From Lentilactobacillus fungorum (lineage in GTDB: Bacteria > Bacillota > Bacilli > Lactobacillales > Lactobacillaceae): a stretch of DNA of 64,000 nt. The DNA is taken from the NCBI RefSeq assembly GCF_016860605.1, contig NZ_BNJR01000012.1:1-64000 (forward strand), in the 5' to 3' direction. The position numbers and the translations under genes were made by a program. Positions 7,943 through 18,430 of this stretch are shown here, one piece after another. The notes under the pieces were generated by a model. The model did not search any database, was not told the origin of the DNA, and worked only from the letters and a program-made list of their open reading frames with translations. Position 1 is the stretch's first letter. Each line of letters starts with the position of its first letter.

Positions 7943-8494
7943 CTAAAATTTCATTTGCGGAACTTCTTTGGTCTTCTCTGGTACTTCGAGATAACCACGA
8001 ACCGCAAAGTTTCCGAATTTGGCAACTAAATTGCTTGGGAAAGTTTGAATCTTATTATTGTATACCATGACGTTACTATTGAAGTTCTGGCGGGAAAAAG
8101 CAATTTTGTTTTCAGTATTTGAAAGCTCTTCTTGCAAAGCAATGAAATTTTGGTTTGCTTTTAATTCCGGATAGTTTTCGGAAACCGCAAACAAGTGATT
8201 TAAGGCTCCGGTTAACTCATTATCGGCCTTTACCTTATCGCCTAAGCTCACATTAGGATCGGTAATTTGTGTCCGCATTTCGGTAACCTTGGCGAAGGTT
8301 TCCTGCTCGTGTTTAGCGTAGCCCTTCACCGTTTCCAGTAAGTTTGGCAGTAAGTCGCCTCGCCGCTGCAATTGCACGTCGATTTGGCTGGCAGCTTCAT
8401 CGACCGAGTTGCGTTGGCTCACCAAGCCGTTGTATAAAGCGATGATCCAAATAATCAACAGTACAATAATGACTCCCACTATGATTAATACCAT
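7943..8494 (-). CDS. lemA: LemA family membrane protein
   Basis: 183 residues from ATG at 8494, directly after AGGAGGAA. One N-terminal transmembrane helix (about 2-23) is followed by the LemA helical domain: LYNGLVSQRNSVDEAASQID, RRGDLLPNLLETVKGY and NENFx-type segments ending FPSNLVAKFGNF. The function of the family is not settled. The coupling to htpX suggests a shared envelope quality-control role. The frame continues upstream of 8494, but there is no ribosome site there and the residues do not resemble LemA. Confidence 0.92.
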   Translation of the reverse strand: MVLIIVGVIIVLLIIWIIALYNGLVSQRNSVDEAASQIDVQLQRRGDLLPNLLETVKGYAKHEQETFAKVTEMRTQITDPNVSLGDKVKADNELTGALNHLFAVSENYPELKANQNFIALQEELSNTENKIAFSRQNFNSNVMVYNNKIQTFPSNLVAKFGNFAVRGYLEVPEKTKEVPQMKF

Positions 8495-8655
8495 TTCATT
8501 TCCTCCTCTTTGAGGACAGCTGCGATTACAGCGTCTAACGCAAACGGGCGATCCTAAGCTTTGCTCACCACTAGTCCTCTTTGATATCAAATGTACCATA
8601 GTGACGGGGAATACTAAAGATTGTCGGCTCCTTTTTTGAAGTTATTTAAAAGAAA

Positions 8656-8676
8656 AAGTGCCCGCTATGGACACTT
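8656..8676 (-). terminator. Terminator after glutamate dehydrogenase
   Basis: On the minus strand AAGTGTCC, a short loop and GGGCACTT are followed by TTTCTTTT. It lies about 40 nt past the gdhA stop. Confidence 0.65.
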
Positions 8677-8714
8677 CCTTAACTGATCTGTTGCTAACAA
8701 ACACGAACTTATTT

Positions 8715-10593
<1,879 letters not shown>

Positions 10594-11988
10594 TTAGTCG
10601 TTTGCTTCTTTTGCATGACGAGCAGCCAATTCCGCTTTGATTTGTGGCTCCATCTTTTCGTATCTGAAGTACAAGCACATAATGAGAGCAACAATCGCAT
10701 AAATGATTACTGGGAAGTAAATAAATGTGAAGTGAATAGCCGATAGGGTGTGCGCTGATTGCGTCTTGTTAGCAACGAAGCCAGCAGCAGACATGATCTT
10801 TGATGGGATAAAGGCGCCAAACCCTGATCCTAATTGAATACAGAAGGCAGAACCTACGGCAGTTAGGAAGCCAGGAGCTCGGATGCCAGTCTTCCACTCA
10901 CCGAAGTCAACGGTATCAGCTAACATCCCAAATGGCATCGCAACGGCAATTGATGCACCCATGATCCCAATAATCCAGGCAATAATAACTAACGTGAAGT
11001 TATTACCAACAAAGCCCATCATTAATTGACCAAAGGCACCAATTGCTAACCCAATAATCATGGTCATGGTCTTATTCGTAATCTTAGTAATAAATGGAAT
11101 TGAAATGGTTGCGATGATGCCAAGAACTTGAAGTCCGTTGAATACTGAGGTTAATTGTTCGTTACCTAAGTTATACTTAGCATAGTAAACAGAAATTCCG
11201 TTACGGGTTGACTGTGCAATCCAATAAATCACAAATGATACAACTAAAATGTACCATGGGTGGTTACCAACAGTCGCCTTCAAAGAATCTTTGAATGGAA
11301 TCGGTTTTTGGACAGCAATAGTTCGTTCTTTCATCCCCTTAAATGCTAAGAAGAGTAAGATAACGGCTAAAACACCGAAGAAGAACATTGTCCACATGAA
11401 ACCAACCTTATCATCGCCTTTACCCATAAAAGCAACTAGAGGCAAAGCAAATGTGCTCGTGATAAATGATCCAAGGGAACCACCAACCATTCTAAACGAA
11501 TTGGCGTTCATTCGTTCCTGACCATTAGTTGTCAAACTAGGTAAAATAGCAGTAATTGGTGTTTGAATCCCGGTATAAACAACTCCGGCAGCTAGAATGT
11601 AAGTAAACCCAGCATACCATAACTTAGCAGTTCCATGCAGGTTTGGTGCGGTGAAGGCTAAGAAAGTTGCAACGGCAAATGGAATAGCCAACCAAAGGAA
11701 GTACGGGCGACTTTGCCCCCATTTAGTATGAGTGTGGTCAACAATTGACCCCCAAACTGGCGCACTGATCGCATCGAAGAATCGGGCAACCAGCAAAATC
11801 AAGCCGGCACCTGCGGCAGTTAAGCCAAACACATCAGTATAGAAATATAGAATATAACTTGAAATCGTAACGTATAGTAAGTTACCGGCCATATCAGTGA
11901 AGGAATAAGCTGTTTTTTCCCAAACTGATAGTTTTACGTTGGCATTATCTTTGCCGGTGCTTACAGAACCTGTAGCACTTTTTTCCAT
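10594..11988 (-). CDS. GPH-family MFS sugar symporter
   Basis: 464 residues with about 12 transmembrane helices. The N-terminal signature EKTAYSFTDMAGNLLYV, then YFYTDVFGLTAAGAG and ARFFDAISAPVWGSIVDHT, are typical of glycoside-pentoside-hexuronide:cation symporters (XylP/YicJ/MelB group). It likely imports an arabinose-containing oligosaccharide or glycoside together with a cation. It is the last gene of an operon-like run with the DUF5695-like and GH127 genes (gap 86 nt). The start ATG at 11988 has AAAGGAG. The substrate is inferred from context only. Confidence 0.88.
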   Translation of the reverse strand: MEKSATGSVSTGKDNANVKLSVWEKTAYSFTDMAGNLLYVTISSYILYFYTDVFGLTAAGAGLILLVARFFDAISAPVWGSIVDHTHTKWGQSRPYFLWLAIPFAVATFLAFTAPNLHGTAKLWYAGFTYILAAGVVYTGIQTPITAILPSLTTNGQERMNANSFRMVGGSLGSFITSTFALPLVAFMGKGDDKVGFMWTMFFFGVLAVILLFLAFKGMKERTIAVQKPIPFKDSLKATVGNHPWYILVVSFVIYWIAQSTRNGISVYYAKYNLGNEQLTSVFNGLQVLGIIATISIPFITKITNKTMTMIIGLAIGAFGQLMMGFVGNNFTLVIIAWIIGIMGASIAVAMPFGMLADTVDFGEWKTGIRAPGFLTAVGSAFCIQLGSGFGAFIPSKIMSAAGFVANKTQSAHTLSAIHFTFIYFPVIIYAIVALIMCLYFRYEKMEPQIKAELAARHAKEAND

Positions 11989-12074
11989 TTTGACTATCTC
12001 CTTTTATAAAATCATGATAATAGCAGAACAAGGTGGAACCAATCATCACCTCCCTAAGTGCAATCTTGACTTAC

Positions 12075-14441
12075 TTATCGAAGCGTTTTAGTGATCGAAT
12101 TAAATTCGACAACGTTATGCGAATTCTCAAAGAGTTGCTTTGAATCCAGATCAATATATTCATTGATATAAGGTGCAAAGCTTTGAATTTCGTATTGACC
12201 ATCGGCAAGCTGTTTAACCCGGCCGTTAATCGCCGTTAAGCCCTTGTTCTTGTCGGTGTAAATATAAGTTTTTTGGCCAAACCCGTTTAAGAATGCAACG
12301 AGTTCTTCACCCATGTCCCAATCATCTTCTCCCGTATAACCGTCTGGGAATAAGCGGGCAAAAATCCCACCGTCAGATGCAAAGATTGATTGGCCAAACC
12401 GGTTTCTGGACAAGTCCGGTCGGTTAATGTTTGGGCCAGCGATACTATACGTTGAAGCGGCTTCACCTGGTTTTAACATCCGGTCAGTTGCCGTCGCATT
12501 CGAATCATACATATAAAGGACTGCGCCGGTTGCTCGATAAGCGGCTTCTACTAGCTCTGGATCAGCTAGCTTTTCACCGGTAATCTGGGCGGAGGCAGCC
12601 GTTAAGCCACCCCATAACGCATGAATCATGTATGATAAGGCTTCCCACCAACGGTCAGGATTTTGGGAACGGAAATCATTGCTATAGCCAATATTGGCTT
12701 TCAACAATTCGCCGTATGTCTTAGCAGCCTCATCGTTTCCGGTAAGCGCCAAGGCACTGGCGGCTGGGCCAAAGCCAGCATTATCAAAGAAATGTTCCGT
12801 CATTGCCGCTGTCAAAGATGAGCTAGTCTTGGCCAAGCGATCAGTTACATTTTGCCAGGATCGAGAAATTTCTGAATATTCCTTGTCAAGACCGTGCTTC
12901 TTTAAATCAGCCAACAAATCTTCAATATACAAACCATAGGTCCCAAGCATTTGCGCTTCCGTTTTGCCTCGTTCATTATCGTTTAGGTCAGGGTTAACCC
13001 GAACGTCAAATATTTGCGCAGCCCATGACAAGTAATCATTTGGGGTGTTGAGCTTCAATGAAGAAGCTGGGCATTTCGACAGTAAGTAGAACATGTGGGC
13101 GATATATTCAAGATCCATCAGTCGGTAGAAATCGCCGTATAACTTAGCTGGTTTTCGAAAATCACCATTCACAAACCACTTTGGCCGAACGTACTTAACG
13201 GCACTTTCTTCGACTTGAGCAATTTGTTTGTCGGCGTCTTCAACCTTGTCGTCTAACAAGCATTCCTGCAAAACGAAGGTCATCTTACCAATTGATTCAC
13301 CCTGATTAGAAACAGGGCCAAAGCTATATGGCACCTTGCCATCTTTACCGGCATATGAATGCTGCGAGACGTAGTTGGCGCGATTACGCAACAGCTCATT
13401 AATTGAACTCATGACGTTGAAAACACCCATATCCATCGTGCCATCCGCAAACGTTAAAATAACTTGATGTTCGCCTAAGCCTTGTGGCTGATAAACCAAT
13501 CGGTCGTCCTTTAATTGATCAGTCATGTCTTGATCGACAAGTTGGTCACCTGACTTGTAACGAACCGTAATCTTTTGCAGTTCTTGACCCTTTGCCAATT
13601 TGATGGTAAAAATCTGATCAGCGCCTTGTGAAATCATCGGTTCGAATTCAAACCGGGGATGGCCATAATCATTTGTGGCAATGTCGTAAAAATCCTTTTG
13701 TGTGGTAAACGGCTTAAGATAAAATTCCCAGTGCTTGGTTTCCACTGCTTTGAGTACTAATTGATCTTGGGGATAAATCCAATCATGGTGAGATCTACGC
13801 CCATCGTCGTAGCCACCAGCCAGCACAATTTCATGGAACAGCATGCCATCCAATGACGGCGAGACGTTTTCAAAGAAACGATTTGTATAATCGTTAAACG
13901 TGCCAACCGATAACACCTGCCCACTCGTTTGATAAAGCCCTAGGTTGGGTTGGGTATTGTCGCGGCGAACCGCAGCCAGCTTCGTGTAGTTCTTTGAAAT
14001 CTGTGGGAAAACGGCAGTTGACTGGTTCGCATTCCGGTGAACGTCCTTATCTCTAAACATGACATAGGCCAAGCTGACCCAAACACCCAAATTTTGAATT
14101 GTAACATCGCTGGCACTGTCATTTTTAACCGAAAATTGCCATCTTAATGAATCTTCAACTAATTCAAACTTCTGAACTAAAGTCAGATTTCCAACTTGGA
14201 AGAAAACTGTGCTGTGTTTATCGTCACCAGTGACTTCCGGAATTTGGTCAATGCTTCGATGTTTAACGCCATCAATCGTGATATTGAATTCGCCGAAGAG
14301 CTTATCCAAATCATCATATCCAAGCGACTTGAGATAATCAGGGTCAACCACCCAATTCATCTTTGATTGATCAGCCTTAAACTTCAAGCTGGTAATTGCG
14401 CCGCGTGCATTTTGTGAAACCGTCAGAAAGTCCGACTTCAT
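12075..14441 (-). CDS. Cytoplasmic DUF5695-like protein, candidate glycoside hydrolase
   Basis: 788 residues, no signal peptide. The N-terminal half looks beta-rich (SLRWQFSVKNDS, NLGVWVSLAYVMF) and the C-terminal half mainly helical, as in beta-sandwich plus (alpha/alpha) barrel sugar enzymes. A WW pair (NPDRWWEALSYMIHALWGG, about residue 605) and DDWDMGEELVAFLNGFG (about 735) are notable. It is a distant relative of the secreted protein at 18431-22267: both share a KN(D)-type beta domain, then helices and a WWxFxY/WWEALSY motif. I assign DUF5695 by memory of the family and am not certain. It lies between GH127 and a GPH transporter, so it likely cleaves an arabinoside or related link. The start has GGAGGGGAT; the gap from GH127 is 27 nt. 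Confidence 0.65.
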   Translation of the reverse strand: MKSDFLTVSQNARGAITSLKFKADQSKMNWVVDPDYLKSLGYDDLDKLFGEFNITIDGVKHRSIDQIPEVTGDDKHSTVFFQVGNLTLVQKFELVEDSLRWQFSVKNDSASDVTIQNLGVWVSLAYVMFRDKDVHRNANQSTAVFPQISKNYTKLAAVRRDNTQPNLGLYQTSGQVLSVGTFNDYTNRFFENVSPSLDGMLFHEIVLAGGYDDGRRSHHDWIYPQDQLVLKAVETKHWEFYLKPFTTQKDFYDIATNDYGHPRFEFEPMISQGADQIFTIKLAKGQELQKITVRYKSGDQLVDQDMTDQLKDDRLVYQPQGLGEHQVILTFADGTMDMGVFNVMSSINELLRNRANYVSQHSYAGKDGKVPYSFGPVSNQGESIGKMTFVLQECLLDDKVEDADKQIAQVEESAVKYVRPKWFVNGDFRKPAKLYGDFYRLMDLEYIAHMFYLLSKCPASSLKLNTPNDYLSWAAQIFDVRVNPDLNDNERGKTEAQMLGTYGLYIEDLLADLKKHGLDKEYSEISRSWQNVTDRLAKTSSSLTAAMTEHFFDNAGFGPAASALALTGNDEAAKTYGELLKANIGYSNDFRSQNPDRWWEALSYMIHALWGGLTAASAQITGEKLADPELVEAAYRATGAVLYMYDSNATATDRMLKPGEAASTYSIAGPNINRPDLSRNRFGQSIFASDGGIFARLFPDGYTGEDDWDMGEELVAFLNGFGQKTYIYTDKNKGLTAINGRVKQLADGQYEIQSFAPYINEYIDLDSKQLFENSHNVVEFNSITKTLR

Positions 14442-14468
14442 TTGTAATCCCCTCCTGGCATCTATTAA

Positions 14469-16649
14469 TTATTTATTGGCAACCATTGTTTCAATCTTGT
14501 CGATATTAGCGATATCAAAGTTCAAGCCTTCATAATCCAATGGTTTGATCTTAATGTTAAGTTTGTTCTTACCCTTGGTGGCATCCAGTGGTAGTGGATA
14601 AATATAATAAGAATCTTCTGGCCATTCTTCGCTCTTCATCGTCTGGGTAAAGAGGACTTTGTTGTCATCTTCAATTTGGAAACTATAAATGTCACCATCA
14701 AGTCGATCATACGTAATCTTTAAGTAGTTCTTCTTCTCTGGGTCAACTGCTAGCGTCCATTCGCGTTCTTCATTAACTGGCTTGTCACTGTCGTTTTGAG
14801 TATCCACAACGGTGGCAACCTTTTCATCCGGCACTTTAACGTAAACGTTGTAAGGCGTGTTGCCTGGAATTGCTGGTAATGACTTAAAGATGATGTCAGT
14901 TCCGGCAAGTCGGAATTCATTTTTACCTTCAACCTTTTGAAGATCTTTAAGGTACTCCTTAGCTGGCTTTTCTGAAGCTGGTAGGTCTTTAGTTTCAGCG
15001 GCTAATAAGATTGGGCCGTAGTAAATGGCCACTCGATTAAAGCGATCGGCCAATGTTTGGTAGCGAAGTTGGAAATCAAAGTTAACGGTGATTTCGGTCT
15101 GCTTACCCCACTTTTGAGTAAGGGCGACAAAACCATTTTTAGGTTGATCACTAATTGCTTTGCCATCAACTGTGATGGTTGTGTGGGCACTCCACTTTGG
15201 TACTCGAAGATAAACTGTAAAGACCTTTGAGGTTTCAGATTTAACCGTTAGGTGGGCAAAATGTTGCTCTGGATAATGTGCATCCTGAGTGATCGTAAGG
15301 CCTTGATTCTTCAAATCAAGAATCGAGTCAAAGTATTGAGTAACATAAACATCATCATTATCCGTGTAATAAATGCCATCTACTAAGGTTGAGTGACGTT
15401 CCGTCCCACTACCTGTGCAGCACCAAAAGCCAGTATGGCTATATTCTTTAATGGAATTTGGTGCAACACTTAAGTTATAGAGATATTCAGCGATAGCGCT
15501 ATCATTGTTTTGCTGAGCCATGATGGCGTTAATAAACCGAACTTCATAGTCGTCCATTAAGGTAACGTCCTTAGTGTCAGCAAATAATTCTGAACTTAGG
15601 AAATTCAAGTCATGGCTGCAGCAGCTTTCACCGTTTAATTTAGACAAATGCTTGTAGAACATTTCTGGGTAATCAAACAACTCTGAGCCATAATCAGCAG
15701 GGGCTGGATAAGCTGAACGGCCTGAAATGCCTTTCGTTGGTAATTCGTGGCCATCGTGCATCCAGTCCATGAAATTGACAACGCCTTGCTTATACTTCTC
15801 ATCGCCAGTGACGTGGTAATATTCCAGCATCCCTTCGGCACAAACTAATTCGGTGTTTGAATGGCAAGAATAATAACCTAATTCATCATCATTATTAATC
15901 AACATGTCGCGGAACCACTTACGGTCAAATTTCTCAGCTAAATCAAAAATATCCTGCTGCTTTTTATCAGTGAGTTCGTAAAGCCTTAATAACGTCCGAT
16001 GCATGGCACCAAATTCTTGGTGGTAAACATACTGGCCTTTTCCCTGGTACCAACGAGTGTCAATCATGGCGTTAATGCGCTCAGGAGAAAGTCTTGCCAT
16101 CCGCTTTTCAAAGTAGTGCGTCATGTTCATGGTTAGTTCAAGAGCGGTTTGGTTACCAGTAAATTCATAAGCATCCATTAAGCCATCCATTAATTTTTGC
16201 ACAGCGTAATATGGTACGTAATGATTACCGTTAAACCGAAGCTTTTCAACATCGTCAAACCGTTTAGACGGCTCTGCGGCCAAGTACCCCGGAAATTCTT
16301 CAAAGGTATCAAACTTTTGTTGGCATTCTTCTAGGCCAGCAATGATTTGGTCAACTCGATCCTTTAGTTCGTTAGCTTCTTTAGTATCTTCCATGTTATT
16401 AAGCTCAACGTAACTTCTAGAAGCACCGGAAAGATAATGCCCAGTGAAATGACCCCTAAAGAACCAATCGGGTGACTCCCAAACCGTTAATGGCTTTGCA
16501 CCTTTAGTATCCAATCCCGCATTAATGCGGTAATTATATAAAAGTTGATCTGGCGTGAGTGATAACATCCAGTTAAGATTGCGTTCAAACTTCTCTTTTA
16601 AAGTCGAACCTGGTAAGTATTTAAGATCGTAATATGATACCGGTTTCAT
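14469..16649 (-). CDS. GH127 (DUF1680) beta-L-arabinofuranosidase
   Basis: 726 residues from ATG at 16649 (MKPVSYYDLKYLPGS), preceded by AGAAGGGACG. A longer frame to a TTG at 16694 lacks a well-placed ribosome site. The family zinc-cysteine centre is visible: GESCCSHD (Glu and Cys ligands) and GFWCCTGSGTE (the adjacent Cys pair that includes the catalytic nucleophile in HypBA1 of Bifidobacterium longum). RGHFTGHYLSGASRSY is the conserved active-site region. The enzyme removes beta-L-arabinofuranose, for example from hydroxyproline-linked arabino-oligosaccharides. No signal peptide, so it acts on imported substrate. First gene of an apparent operon with the DUF5695-like and transporter genes. 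Confidence 0.9.
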   Translation of the reverse strand: MKPVSYYDLKYLPGSTLKEKFERNLNWMLSLTPDQLLYNYRINAGLDTKGAKPLTVWESPDWFFRGHFTGHYLSGASRSYVELNNMEDTKEANELKDRVDQIIAGLEECQQKFDTFEEFPGYLAAEPSKRFDDVEKLRFNGNHYVPYYAVQKLMDGLMDAYEFTGNQTALELTMNMTHYFEKRMARLSPERINAMIDTRWYQGKGQYVYHQEFGAMHRTLLRLYELTDKKQQDIFDLAEKFDRKWFRDMLINNDDELGYYSCHSNTELVCAEGMLEYYHVTGDEKYKQGVVNFMDWMHDGHELPTKGISGRSAYPAPADYGSELFDYPEMFYKHLSKLNGESCCSHDLNFLSSELFADTKDVTLMDDYEVRFINAIMAQQNNDSAIAEYLYNLSVAPNSIKEYSHTGFWCCTGSGTERHSTLVDGIYYTDNDDVYVTQYFDSILDLKNQGLTITQDAHYPEQHFAHLTVKSETSKVFTVYLRVPKWSAHTTITVDGKAISDQPKNGFVALTQKWGKQTEITVNFDFQLRYQTLADRFNRVAIYYGPILLAAETKDLPASEKPAKEYLKDLQKVEGKNEFRLAGTDIIFKSLPAIPGNTPYNVYVKVPDEKVATVVDTQNDSDKPVNEEREWTLAVDPEKKNYLKITYDRLDGDIYSFQIEDDNKVLFTQTMKSEEWPEDSYYIYPLPLDATKGKNKLNIKIKPLDYEGLNFDIANIDKIETMVANK

Positions 16650-16708
16650 TTTTAATACGTCCCTTCTGCTCATTTCCTTTAATGGGCGGTTCAATGAATT
16701 GATTATCC

Positions 16709-16722
16709 TGTAATCGCTTACG
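16709..16722 (+). promoter_or_regulatory. Candidate cre (CcpA) site before the GH127 operon
   Basis: TGTAATCGCTTACG matches the TGWAANCGNTNWCA consensus at 13 of 14 positions, about 60 nt upstream of the GH127 start. A weaker match (TGTAACCGTTTGCT) is near 16800. This suggests glucose repression. Confidence 0.5.
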
Positions 16723-17007
16723 GTTAATAGAATAAGATAAATTCTATTAAGTTAGAATCCATTATTAAAATAACGTTTTATACTATTTCACATGATGGCC
16801 TGTAACCGTTTGCTTGCTAAGCCATAAAACAAAATCGCCTATTTATCAGCATTGTAAGCGAATATCAAAAATCACAAAATTAAAAGTGATGGTTGACAAT
16901 TCTATTTATTTATTATATTTTTATGATATCAAAACAAGCTTTTATAATAATCCATTTTTAATCTTTCGCTTATGACTATTTTTTAGGGTTGAGCTTACTG
17001 TTCAGCT

Positions 17008-17380
17008 TTAGGACAGCTACGCAAAGCAGGGATCTGCGTGTAAGCACCTTTGCGAAAAATTCCAAGCCCGGGAATTTCTCGCAAAGGAGCCTTACACTCC
17101 GATCCCTAAGTGCTTTGCTTCGCTCACTTTTCTTAGGACAGCTGTGCCAGGCAGAAAGCTCCATATAAGCACCTCTAACAAAAATCCCAGGCCCGGGGAT
17201 TTCTGTTAGAGGAGACTTATATTCCGCTTTCTAAGCGCCTGGCTCCGCTCACTTGTTTTTAGGACAGCTACGCAAAGCAGAAGCTTGCACCTAAGGCTAC
17301 CCGTCCAAAAATCCAGGCCCGGGATTTCCGGCCGGGTAACCTTAGGCTCCAGCTTCTAAGCGCTTTGCTTCGCTCACTTA
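17008..17380 (+). repeat. Palindromic repeat family 1, three tandem copies
   Basis: Copies at about 17008-17130, 17132-17254 and 17259-17380. Each begins TTAGGACAGCT and ends GCTTCGCTCACTT or GGCTCCGCTCACTT. Internal arms differ but pair within each copy: GTGTAAGCACCTTTGCGA with TCGCAAAGGAGCCTTACAC; ATATAAGCACCTCTAACA with TGTTAGAGGAGACTTATAT; CCTAAGGCTACCC with GGGTAACCTTAGG. The loop core keeps AATCC...CCCGG...GGATT. The third copy ends 12 nt before the ribosome site of the AraC gene. Confidence 0.85.
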
Positions 17381-17396
17381 CATTAGGAGGTTTTTC

Positions 17397-18332
17397 ATGG
17401 CTAAACAATTTATCTCTATTTCCTGTCTGCCGACACCAACATACATTCAAAGTGGTCACGTCATTTTTCAACCTGGCGAACGGCATCCCAACCGGAAGAA
17501 CTTTCAATTTTTTGTGATGATGTTTATGAAGCGAGGACACTTATTTATCGCTGAAGACGACCAAAAGTACACTGTTGGCCCCAACGAAATGTTTATCTTG
17601 CAGCCACATCATCACCATTATTCTTGGAAGCCAATGGAAGAAACGACTGAATACTACTGGGTTCACTTCACAGCCACCGGTGGCTACGTTCAGGCCGACC
17701 AGCCCCAGCAAGTCTCACCTACCATCTCAGTACCATCAATCCATTACTACACATCACCCATTACGATGTTTATCAAAAAGCAACAGGTTGTCACCGACAT
17801 GGACTCAGTCATTTCAATCATTAGAAAGATCTTTGCAAATAGCCGGCGATCAAGCGAAAGCCATGCCGACATCAATCAAAATACCATCGAATTCTGGAAG
17901 GCTGAGCAGCTCTTCACCGATTTATTACGCCAAATTCAGATGCAAACCCGTGAAGAATCCTCAACCACTGTCATCGCTAACCAAATTCAACGATACATTG
18001 AAGATCATTACGATGAAAAAATTACTTACGAGCAGCTAGGTAAGCTGTTCCACATTCATCCAAATTCCATTTCAATTTATATGAAGAAGGCTTTTGGTTT
18101 AACCCCAAACATGTTATTGAATAAGTATCGCTTAAACGAAGCCACCAAATACCTGCTGCTAACAACAGATCAAGTAAGCAAGATTGCATTGACGGTGGGG
18201 TATCAAAATGTCTATTACTTTTCCACCGCATTCAAAAAGTACTATGGCGTATCACCGTCAGAATATCGGAAAAAGTACATGAGCTTAAAGCCGGACAGTA
18301 CAGAGTCGGCAACTGGAACTCAATTAAATTAA
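17397..18332 (+). CDS. AraC-family transcriptional regulator
   Basis: 311 residues. An N-terminal cupin-like sensor (about 15-110; HHHHYSWKPME) precedes a C-terminal double helix-turn-helix (about 200-300): TYEQLGKLFHIHPNSISIYM, and SKIALTVGYQNVYYFSTAFK followed by YYGVSPSEYRKKY. This is the XylS/AraC sugar-regulator type, presumably an activator responding to an arabinoside. The start ATG has TAGGAGG. It is divergent from the GH127 operon and convergent with the secreted DUF5695-like gene, so either could be a target. The palindromic triple repeat separates it from the GH127 promoter. Confidence 0.9.
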   Translation: MAKQFISISCLPTPTYIQSGHVIFQPGERHPNRKNFQFFVMMFMKRGHLFIAEDDQKYTVGPNEMFILQPHHHHYSWKPMEETTEYYWVHFTATGGYVQADQPQQVSPTISVPSIHYYTSPITMFIKKQQVVTDMDSVISIIRKIFANSRRSSESHADINQNTIEFWKAEQLFTDLLRQIQMQTREESSTTVIANQIQRYIEDHYDEKITYEQLGKLFHIHPNSISIYMKKAFGLTPNMLLNKYRLNEATKYLLLTTDQVSKIALTVGYQNVYYFSTAFKKYYGVSPSEYRKKYMSLKPDSTESATGTQLN

Positions 18333-18349
18333 TCCAATTTTAACTAAAC

Positions 18350-18399
18350 AATCCACCTGAGATTCAAACGCTAATCGGCATTTGAATCTTAGGTGGATT
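18350..18399. terminator. Bidirectional terminator between AraC and surface-protein genes
   Basis: AATCCACCTGAGATTCAAACG pairs with GGCATTTGAATCTTAGGTGGATT apart from two mismatches. It serves the convergent genes ending at 18332 and 18431. Confidence 0.75.
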
Positions 18400-18430
18400 G
18401 TTATTATCTTAAGTTAGGTCACAATTTTAA

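Noticed and set aside
8495-8599. Upstream extension of LemA
   Set aside because: It crosses the AGGAGG ribosome site and has no LemA-like residues.
16976-17540. Short minus-strand frames of 62 and 90 codons
   Set aside because: They run through the palindromic triple repeat and into the AraC gene on the other strand; they have no ribosome site and appear only because the repeats share sequence.
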